From positions 1 to 63,527 of the forward strand of contig FTLJ01000542.1 of NCBI GenBank assembly GCA_900155495.1: a stretch of 63,527 nt of DNA. The letters run 5' to 3'. The DNA comes from Porogramme epimiltina. Lineage: Eukaryota > Basidiomycota > Agaricomycetes > Polyporales > Polyporaceae. The notes under the pieces are model-generated. The model was not told where the DNA came from. It made no database searches and was given only the letters and a program-made list of their open reading frames with translations. Shown one piece after another: positions 37,080 to 46,466 of this stretch; position 1 is the first letter of the stretch, and each line of letters opens with the position of its first letter. The position numbers and the translations under genes were made by a program.

Positions 37080-38039
37080 GTTGGACGTCAAGCTCCAAGT
37101 CTCGGGAGTTCGCTGTAAGGGTCGTCGGGTGCGGCGTTATAGGGCGCAACGCTGTCCATGCAACCTGCTGCCGCTCGCACAACCGAAGTGACAGGGCTGC
37201 CGAAAGAGGTGGGCTTCCATGCCATCAAGGTCTGGATGACTTCCTCGAGGGAATCTTCAGACATGTCGGCATAGTGCTTTGGAAATATGCACCGGTAGGG
37301 AGGAAGTGAAAGCAGAGTCGTGTGTGTCGTAGTGAGCTTGTGCATATGGACTTGGATGAGAGATATGACAGAAAAGTGTAAGCGCTCAAAAGCCTCTCAT
37401 CTCTGTCTTTCCGCTCATCGCGACCTGCGACTGTCCGTCCCTCCGGCTCCCTCGATTACCCTCTGCCTATATCTTGTCGGTCACCCCGCCCGTGCCACTT
37501 CTGCTGTCGCTACTCTGGAACATTCCTTTTCATCCTCATCGCCATCATTTTAGACATAGTTCCGTGAACAGTCGGCTCGACACGCCTAGTATTGGAATGG
37601 GGCCGCGAAGAACGCACATGCATACATGCCAGTAATCCGCCGTGCACCGGGCCTCAGGATCCAGCCAGCCATATCTCCTTAGTGTTGGATGCTCAAACTT
37701 CAGCAAGATCTCCGCGCGGCATCGTCTACATGCTGTCGCGTGGCGTAGTCCACTCGGCAGCCCCTCTTTAGGCGGGCCACCTTGGAAGTTGGGGCATTCG
37801 GAAGTATCGCATGGAGGCGTTTAGGTGAGTTAATTGTTACCTGTAACTTCTTCTTCCTATGCTCAACCTATCCATCTCCGCGCCTCGAACCACAAAGGGG
37901 TAACCGACTACAGGCATTTGGCGGTGCTATTAGGTTTAGAATCTTCAGATACAGTGGTCACGCCCCATCGATGAGATCCATATAAACGGCGCACGGCTTC
38001 GGTGGACATCCCATACACCCCCTCTATCTCTAGTGTTCC
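37080..38039. other. Divergent intergenic region between EH1 and X3
   Basis: Must hold two promoters. A minus-strand ORF (37345-37088) opposite no gene could be an upstream ORF of EH1 but shows no known domain. The X3 promoter element is listed separately. Confidence 0.4.
37917..37987 (+). promoter_or_regulatory. Probable X3 promoter (shared element plus TATA-like box)
   Basis: TTTGGCGGTGCTATTAGGTT at 37917-37936, then TAGAATCTTC, and TATAAAC at 37981-37987, 59 nt before the start. Same order as before X2. Confidence 0.5.
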
Positions 38040-40714
38040 ATGCCTCCGACGCCGGCCTGGGAGATATACCAGCAACAGTTGGTCAAGCTCGGCCATGGCC
38101 TCCCTCTCTGGAACCCCCAGCCAATGCCCGGCAATCCTATCGCATGCGGCTCTGTCGCGTATCTTTCCCCTGCAACATACAGCGAAATAATCCCACTCTT
38201 CCACGCCATGCAGGATGGGCCACAATCGTCCACGCCAGACGGCTTTGAGCCGTTGCGGCTCACTGCCGGCACCATGTATGGACCGCGAGAGACGATTCAA
38301 ACGCCATGCCTATCAAGCGAGTCGGTGTCGAGTAAAGTGATCACTCTTGAAGGCGAGGCTGGCAGGTACGTCATGATTCGTACTATCCTTGTGGCGTCAG
38401 TTCGAACGCTGACGGCGGAGTCGCAGTTCCGTTCCCGCCACAGTATCTGGTGGTGCGGGTGTAAGCTTTAAGTGTAAGCGGGACGTCGGGGCGTTCCTCA
38501 TCCTCGAAACCCCAGCGGTCACGACGCACATCCAATCCAAGCGGCGTATCGTGACGTATATGACGAAGCACTTCGACAGCTGGATGCGCCTCGCCAACGA
38601 AGACATGGAGCTCGGCCTCGCCGAAGACGCCATCTACTTCGTGTCGGGCACTACCATGACACGCAGCTGGCTCGTCACAGCGTTCCAGAGTAACATGTAC
38701 TCGGGGAAAGAGGGATACGTCTCCTGCGACCTCGGAAACCTAGCCGGGGCGAATATCTCCATGAGTATCGAGAAGGGTACCGTCACCAGCCCGGAATACA
38801 AATTTGGGCCCTCGGCGGGTAGCAGCAGGAACAGCGTACGACCCTCCATCACGTCGTCCGCCGACGTCGCGAACGAGCCAGACCAGTGCATATTCATACA
38901 CTATTACAAGATGAAGAAGCGGTTTGTGTGGAAGCGGCCGATAAAGGCGGCCGCAGGACCGGATGTACTGCCCGACCAGGAAGATGAAGATGACGAGGGC
39001 TCTGCCGTTCTGTCCGCGGAGTTCGCAGAGTCGGACTACGCAGGTCGTGAACCCCACCAGTTCCCCGCTTCGAGTGTGAGTTCATCCCGTATGACGGCAG
39101 TTGTTGTGGACTAATGTCAACCTGGCAGGTTTTCGACCCGGTCGAGCCACTACTAGACTACATATTCGAGGTGCGTGTGTAGCCACTCGATGAGACCATT
39201 ACTCACAAGATGAATGTCCAGAACTCGGTCGCGGAGATTGCTATCGCGTGCGACAGGGACCTCGCAGTCATCTTCCGGGTGCGTCTCTTCATAATCAGGG
39301 TTCGTCAAACTGACTGACATGACCATCCCAGGACCACGGAATCCCCGATGACATTCGAGCAGGGTTGCTTGCTATCGGTCCCCCAATCGATGTGGACGAG
39401 GCCGGAGTGGGCACGATATCCGTGGACGTTCGCATCTCCGACTCTCAAGAGGACGCCGCGGGACAAACAGCGATGCAGGAAGCAGCCGAAGATTGCAGCA
39501 CTCCTACTCCTATCAGAGCACAGGAAAGCGGTACGCACACGCATACCCCAGGTCCTCAAAGCGCCAGCTGACTCCCCGCAGAAGATGTACCTATTGATGG
39601 GCTCGAACCTTCTAAAGGAGAACCAGCAGAAGAACCCGGCGACGACGACGAGCCGATGGCCGAAGCCGAAGCTGTAGTCCGCCGCGAAGAAAAGCGGGCT
39701 GTATGGGAAACCAACGCGCACACGAGCACCGTGACCGCCATGGCAGTCTCTCCGGACGGCAAATGGGTCGCAAGCGGCTCGGACGACGCGACGATCATCC
39801 TTTGGGACGTCCACCAACGGGCCCTCGCACGCAGATGGGACGCGCGCGAGGACACCGTCTGGGCGCTCGCCTTCTCGCCCGACAGCACCACGCTCGCGTC
39901 CGGCGGGAGCGAGGGCGAGCTGAACCTCTGGGCCATCCCGCTCGGCACGCACCTCGCCGCGCTCCAGGGACACGGCCACCCTGTGCAGGCGATCTCATGG
40001 GACGCGCCCGGCTTGCGGCTCGCGTCGTCCGCAGACGACGGCTCGGTGCGCGTGTGGGACGCCGTCACGCGCACGTCCGCGCTCGTGATCGAAGGGCACG
40101 GCGCGCTCGCCGCATTCGTGCGCTTCTCCCCGGATGGAATGCTGCTCGCGTCGGGCGGCGCGGACTACGTCACGCGCGTGTGGGACTTGGGCGCGGGCGA
40201 ACAAACGCCGCACGCGGAGCTGCGCGGGCACGACGGGATGGTGTGGGCGGGCGAGTTCGACGCGGCGGGCGCGCGGCTCGTGACGGCGTCGGACGACGGG
40301 AGCGTGCGCGTGTGGAGCGCGGCGACGGGCGAGGCGCTCGTGAACCTGCACGAGCACCACGGGCCGGTGTGGGGCGTCGCGTTCGGCGCGGACGGGAAGG
40401 AGGTGCTGTCGGCGTCGAGCGACACGACGGCGTGCGTGTGCGACTCGTTCACGGGCGAGCGGCTGCTCGTGCTCGAGGGCCACGACAGCACGGTGAACGC
40501 CGCGGCGACGTCGCCTGACGGGAAGTACATCGCGACCGCGTCGTGGGACAGCACCGTGCGGCTGTGGCGGCGCAGCGACGGGTTTATGGTCAGGAACTTC
40601 AACGAGCACGACGACAAGGTCACGCACGTCGCGTTCACCGCGGACGGGAGGCATCTTATTTCCGGATCGGACGACGGGATGGTGCACATCCGCTTGCTGG
40701 GCCCGGATCTGTGA
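38040..40714 (+). CDS. Family-X protein X3 with C-terminal WD40 propeller
   Basis: The N-terminal half is family X: MPPTPAWEIYQQQLVKLGHG, FVSGTTMTRSWLVTAFQSNM, DQCIFIHYYKMKKRF, VAEIAIACDRDLAVIFR, GIPDDI, DEAGVGTISVDVRI. Exons: 38040-38365, about 38434-39076, about 39130-39170, about 39222-39279, about 39332-39530. A phase-1 intron (39531-39581) leads to one large exon, 39582-40714, with an acidic linker and eight WD40 blades, for example TVTAMAVSPDGKWVASGSDD and DDKVTHVAFTADGRHLISGS. The propeller should act as a protein-binding platform. The blades correspond one to one with those of the next gene. The WD40 exon is much richer in GC than the family-X exons. The frame is intact from start to TGA (40712-40714). 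The reading of one fused protein rests on the in-frame join with no stop or start between. Confidence 0.75.
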
Positions 40715-41020
40715 GTGCGCAATCGCTCGGGGACTGTCCTAGATGCGCCGTAGAAGCGAAAGAATGCAATGCGGTCCCTCTTATGTCAATTGCATGCGGT
40801 GTCATGATATCATTGCAACATGGTTCTGTCAGCGGCCTTGTAAAGAGTAATGGAATGTCCAGGGCCTTTTTTTCTTTACCTCTACTAATCAACAAAGTTG
40901 ATATCATGATCTTGGCCGCTCTTCGATCGAACCTAGAGTCCGAGTGCTGCTGTCCACATAAGAGTGGTAGTGGATGACTGCGAGCAGCCCTCCTCTCCCC
41001 CAAGTCCAGGAGCCTCTTCG

Positions 41021-43675
41021 ATGGCATTTGCCTGCTGCTTACCCTTCTTTCGCTCTGTTGCGCCCCCAGAACCGCCCTTACGATCCAAGAATCCCATTAC
41101 CGCTGACTATGGTAATCCCTTTACCGCAGTCCTACCCTTTGGCCATGTCGAAGATACCCACTACAACGGCTCACCCTCGAAGACCCCCGGTTCACACACA
41201 CCACACCTCCCCTTCGTCCCGGGCCTCCGCTCTCCTCCACCACCGCTCCCAGTGGAGGTCTGCGAATTCATCATCGACGAACTAGGAATGCAATACGACC
41301 CGTGCGGGCCCTACTTCTGGACGCCCACCAGCCGTGCACTCCAGAGGTGCGCGCTCGTCTGCCGCGCCTGGCGGGCGCGAGCGCAGTTCTGGCTCTTCCA
41401 CATGATGGGACTGCGGACGCAGAACGGGGCAGAGTTCCTGCGGAGGCTGGTGGTGCTTCTCGACGACGTCCCATACCTCGCGAAGCACGTCCAGCGGATC
41501 TCCCTAGGTTCGGGATCGGGGAACGCGGCTGCGGCGCTCTTTCCCGCGCTCATCGGACGTAGGCTTCCGTCCCTCCGGGAGGTCACGGTCGATGGATGCG
41601 AGAAGAGCGCATCGGGAGCGCGGGATGCTTCGCCCTTGTTTCTTCCCTCGCGGCTTAACTCGAGCACATTCTCTGCTGTCACGACGCTCCGCCTAAACGA
41701 TGTAACAACTTACACCTTCTCGCATTTCGCCGAGTTCTTGCGGGCCTTTCCAAGTTTGGAGGCACTCTCCTGTAAAGGGGTGAGATGGCTTGCCCTCGGC
41801 CCGCTTCCGGGATGGCTGATGAGCAAAGCGTCATCTCGCGACGAAGTGTTTCTTGCAAATCTGCGGTCCCTCGAGGTATTCCTTCACCCTACTGAGAACC
41901 CACGACACGCCTGTCTGACTATTCTACGTATTAGGTATCAGAGATGGAATATCACGGAGTTGAAAGAATCATTAACGTCCTCCCGTCCGACACCCTCAAC
42001 CAGCTTTCTGTCGAATACCCGCTGTACCATCCCTGCAGCGACATCGCAATGGGTATGTCCTTTGCTTCACAGGGGAGTGCGCACGTGTTGATTATCATTA
42101 AGAGGACCCAATTACTGGACGCAGGGTGGGACCGAACCTTAGCCATTTGAAGAGCTTGGAGCGTATCGAACTTCATGCCGCGGTAGACGTGATCTTCGAA
42201 ATCGCCAATGGAACAGACTCTCAAGCTCTCCACGCAGCTCTGGCTTCCTGGAACCCCAACATATTTCTCCGACATATTGCGCTAGACATCACTGGCGTGG
42301 ATTTGGCGTGTCGAGATGTGGTGTTAGATTTTCTGCGCCCCATCGGGAACGTGATTGAAACCTCACATTCAGGTTTGTGTAATTCGTCTCGGACCCTCGC
42401 GCGTTGAGCTTTAGCTGATGACGTTATCTCTGTGATACACAGGGGACTTGCCACCGTTTGTGAGCGTGAGGCTCCACGACGTCGCTCTCGCCTCGTCATG
42501 GGGTGATGAGGAGGCCAGAGAACATATAGAACGCCTTTTCCCGACTGCCGCTAGTCAAAACAAGCTCGATATCGCCACTAGTGAGCCACGGACGTCTTCT
42601 AGCTCTAATGATGTTTATTAATCTCTCCAACCTAGGTTACACGAGCCCGGTCAAAATGTCAGCCCCTTTAGCTATCTCGCGGGACGCCAAATGGGCCGCA
42701 AGCGGAACAGAAGACCAATGGGCCATCTCGCTATGGGACGTCACAAAGACTCTCCCTGCGCCGCACAGAACCTGGTCTGCAAGAGGAAACTCGGTCGATA
42801 GTTTAGTGTTCTCCCCCGACAACACCCTACTTGCTTCTGCCGGGGTCCAGGTCAAGATCAGGCTCTGGAACGTTCCTGACGGCACCTTAAACGCGACTCT
42901 TACCGGTCACTCAGATACTATCACCAACCTCGCCTGGTCACCAGACGGAAGGTGGCTCGCTTCATCCTCCCTTGACAAGACAATGCGTGTTTGGGACATT
43001 AAGTCGAAATCAAGTCGCTCCTGTGAATCGCGCGTGCTCTTACACGGGAGCACCCAGGGCATCCTACTCGTCCGCTTCTCTCCCGACGGCCGTTGGCTCG
43101 TCGCTTGCAACCAGGGCTACACTTCGCGAGTGTGGGACGTCCGTAGCAGATCCGCAGATCCATACGAGCTTCGAGGCCCTCCCAGATCGAACCTGAGCGC
43201 AGTTGCCTTCGATTCTACGAGCACCAGGATCGCGACGGGGTCTAGACAAGGAACCGTGGAAGTCTGGAGCATCACCTCGGGCCCGCAGAAGCTATTCTCC
43301 ACCCGCGCACACTCCTCCCTGGTCACGACCTTGTGCTTCTCCAACGACGGAATGGACCTGCTATCGGCGTCGCGGGATGGGACGGCGCGGGTGTGGAATG
43401 CTTACAAATACGGCAAACCTTTCCTGTCGCTCAACGGCCACCGCAATAGGGTGACGTCCGCAGTGTTTTCGCCCGACGGGCAGCACATTGTGACGGCATC
43501 CCTCGACAAAACCGCCAGGGTGTGGAGGAGGTGTGACGGGAGGAGTGTGGTGGACTTCGTCGACCATGACGGCGGCGTGTTGAACGTTGCCTTCACGCCG
43601 GATGGGTCGACGCTGCTCTCCTGCACGGACGATGGGAGGGTCCATGTTCGCCATTCATGGAAGGACTACTGGTAG
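41021..43675 (+). CDS. F-box-like protein fused to WD40 propeller
   Basis: The first part matches F1: LPVEVCEFIIDELGMQYDPC, CALVCRAWRARAQFWLFHMM, FSHFAEFLRAFPSLEALSCK, EYHGVERIINVLPSDTLNQL, VRLHDVALASSWGDEEAREH, KLDIAT. A phase-1 intron at 42581-42635 follows, where F1 has its last small exon. Here the next exon (42636-43675) starts SYTSPVKMSAPLAISRD and carries eight WD40 blades ending VHVRHSWKDYW with TAG at 43673-43675. F-box plus WD40 is the Fbw layout of SCF adaptors (known family architecture), but the F-box here is of agaricomycete F-box-like type and the propeller closely resembles that of X3. Start 41021 (MAFACCLPFF) is chosen over the in-frame ATG at 40964 because the upstream part looks like leader; this is uncertain. 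Alternatively the WD40 exon could be read as a separate gene starting at 42655, but the matched intron phase argues for fusion. Confidence 0.7.
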
Positions 43676-43700
43676 TGGTGAGTTAAGGACCACAAAATTG

Positions 43701-46361
43701 GAAATAACGTGTACTATAGCAGGTTTCCTCGTTGGACTTCAGTTTCTCAGCTCGAGGTAGTATTGTGTGTATTGAGAGTACCGGTTGGTACTTTGCTTCA
43801 TCGCAGGCCCACCAGAAACTATGACATGTCATGCCACTATGCTATATTATTGTTAGTAGGAATAGTTACACACTTCCGAACCTCGTATACCCTACGTAGA
43901 TACCATGTACCCTTGAAGAGCTTGCTATTCGTGTTCACATACGCATGGCAGTTCCAGCTGAAAGTCCAAATGATGATAAGCGCCCAATACCATTGGTTGT
44001 CTTCCACTTCCTGCCCGACAACTGGACTCGTCGATCTCACCAGGCTCGGTCTCTCTTGTCTCCGCTTGATATTTACACATCGGCTACATGGCTTGGCACC
44101 CAACCAGCATACGACCGCTCGCCCGACACTCTCCTTGTGTCGTCGGGAGTCTGTCGCCACCGACGATGCATCACTCAACCCACCGCAGTCACACATGAGC
44201 CCATCTATCTGCCGGTCCCGGCTATGTGTGCGACTTTCAAAAGAACATATCATATTTCTCCCACCGGCAGACATAAGAAGACACCTGCATCAGTAACAGC
44301 TCGTCAAACGCCTCCGCAGATCATGTCCGAGACACGATTCACCCTCTCGGTCTCCCAAGCCGACCTCGACCTCCTCCACCAAAAGCTTGCCCTTACTCGT
44401 CTCCCAGACGAGCTCGACGGCGCCGGCTGGGACTACGGTACGCCCCTCGCGGATGTCAAGAGACTCGTGGCCCGATGGAAGGATGGGTTTGACTGGCGGG
44501 CGGCGGAGGCGAAGATCAACGAGCTGCCGATGTTCACGCGCGACATCGAGGTGGAGGGGTTCGGGGCGCTGAACATTCACTATGTGCATCAGCGGAGCGA
44601 GGTTGAAGGGGCGATTCCTCTCTTGTTCTGTCACGGATGTAGGTGTTTATTCTCGCTTCTTTCGTTATACTGGGGACGGGGAGGTCTATTCCAGCTTGCG
44701 CGTTTGGCGTGCGACGGGGATGTAGAACACTTCGCCTACGGGAGCGTTGAGGCGAGGGGTTGACGATATTGTCCTATGCTTCTTCCCCTCTACGTCTTCC
44801 TGTGCTGACCGTGTTGTGGACTCACAGGGCCCGGCCACTTCCTCGAGTCGCGAAAACTGCTCCCCCTTCTAACTCAGTCTTCCCCGGATCATCCAAGCTT
44901 CCATGTCGTCGCGCCGAGCCTGCCTGGCTTTGGGTTCTCTGAGGCACCCCACAAGCCGGGTTTCGCGGAGAACCAGTATCCGGAGGTGCGTCCCTACATG
45001 CCATTGCTGTGACGTGCGCAGCCTGATCGTTAGTTCAGGTCCTGAACAAACTGATGCTCTCGCTCGGATACGATGAATATGGTATGTCCTGACTGTTTAC
45101 AAGCCGGCCTGATGTCTGACTCGAATGTGGTAGTATACCAGGGCGGAGACTGGGGCCACATTGTAAGTATCGATGTCGTTCTCTCTGACGAACTGCTAAT
45201 ATCTCATGCCGCGTTCTTCCTACAGCTCGGCATTCACGTGGTCAACAAACACGGACATAAGCACGTCAAAGCCTTCCACAGTAACATGCCTGTGTAAGCT
45301 CTCAAGCCTCGCCGTTCCATGTGTTCCTTGTTGACCAACGCCCATTATTTCCTGTCAGCTACCGCGTCCCTTCCCTGCTCACACACCCGCTCCTCTTCCT
45401 CGAACTCCTCACGGCCCCCATCAACACGCCCCTGCGCACGCGCATCCAATCTACATTCGCATTCCGCAAACGCGAGTTCGGATACTTCCAGATGCAGGCC
45501 ACGAAGCCGCAGACGCTCGGGTACTCGCACGCAGACTCCCCTGTGGGCCTCCTCGCATGGATCTACGAGAAACTCTTCAAGGCCGTCGACGGGTATGAGT
45601 GGACGGACGACGAGGGTGCGCTTCTTTGTCTCTCCGCTTCTCCTCCCTGGATGCGACTGACGTGCGCCGCCGTCAGTACTCGAGTGGATATCGATCTACT
45701 GGTTCTCGCGTGCAGGCCCCGCCGCCGCAGCGCGCATCTATTATGAGATGACGCACGGGAACGTGGCCGACGTATACGGAGGGACCAAGTGGACGTCCGT
45801 CCCTGTCGGCGTCTCGTTCTTCCCCGGGGAACCGGTCAAGCTGCCTGACCAGTTCGTCTCCCCCGCTTCCTCCCATCGTGTGGTGCATGTCGCTCACGTT
45901 TCCGTGTCTAGATGGGCACACACGATTGGCAAGATTGTCTTCCAGTCGCGCCACGAAAAGGGTGGCCACTTCGCCGCGTTTGAGCAGCCCGATGCGCTTG
46001 CGGGCGACCTCCGGAAGATGTTTGGCAAGGGCGGGCCTGCGTACGGCGTCGTGCCTGGCAAGGACGGTTATGCCAAATCGTCTTAGGCTAGAGATAGGTA
46101 TATTCGTTCTCCGACTGTCAGATAATGGACAACCACTGACTCGTTTGAAGGTGTATGGTGGTCTCTCTGTTTCCTTAGGTGTCTGTTTAGGTTATATTGG
46201 TCATGTATACGTGTTTTTGTGAGTTTCGCTCGGGGTTGGGTGCCGCTTTCATCGGCACTGACCGAGATTTCGTAGATCCGGAATATACCCGTTGTTGCAT
46301 CACCTCAAAGGTCCCAGGCAAAGCTGTCTTGGCATAAACACTCTACGTTTACCTTGAATGT
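43701..46361 (+). repeat. Segmental duplication, unit 1
   Basis: Unit with about 620 nt of upstream sequence, the whole EH2 gene and about 275 nt downstream. It is mirrored in direct orientation by unit 2. Left ends share GAAATAAC(G/A)TGTACTATAGC; right ends share CTGTCTTGGCATAAACAC. Confidence 0.85.
44323..46086 (+). CDS. Epoxide hydrolase EH2 (alpha/beta hydrolase)
   Basis: Same enzyme type as EH1. Starts [20 protein letters not shown] at 44323 and follows the EHN domain to AIPLLFCHG (about 44635). A long intron (about 44640-44827) separates this from [40 protein letters not shown] follows, then a short exon, then QGGDWGHI with the nucleophile Asp (about 45140-45162). [40 protein letters not shown] and [20 protein letters not shown] come next. 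[13 protein letters not shown] (about 45676-45712) and [18 protein letters not shown] (about 45952-46005) carry the lid and catalytic histidine. The end is [12 protein letters not shown] at 46084-46086. The last intron uses a GTTCGT donor where EH1 has GTACGT. All catalytic parts are present. Substrate unknown. Confidence 0.85.
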
Positions 46362-46466
46362 CCCGTCTACGGGTGACGAATTTTATGACTCTGCTACGCA
46401 ACCCCGCTCACGATGTTGACGTTTCTTGCTGCTTCAAGTCATGCCTCCATAGAGGACTACAATGCG

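Noticed and set aside
37088..37345. Minus-strand ORF upstream of EH1 as a separate gene
   Set aside because: Eighty-five codons, no recognisable domain, absent from the EH2 and EH3 flanks; more likely leader sequence.
39995..40722. Long antisense ORFs opposite the WD40 exon of X3 (up to 230 codons)
   Set aside because: They arise from the GC-rich codon third positions of the sense WD40 frame, and their protein sequence is Arg/Pro/Ala/His-rich without motifs.
42581..43675. WD40 protein as a stand-alone gene starting at 42581
   Set aside because: The start at 42581 lies inside a good phase-1 intron (GTGAGC ... CTAG), and the first residues before MSAPLAI read through a splice junction from the F-box part. 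A start at 42655 remains possible and is noted in the entry.
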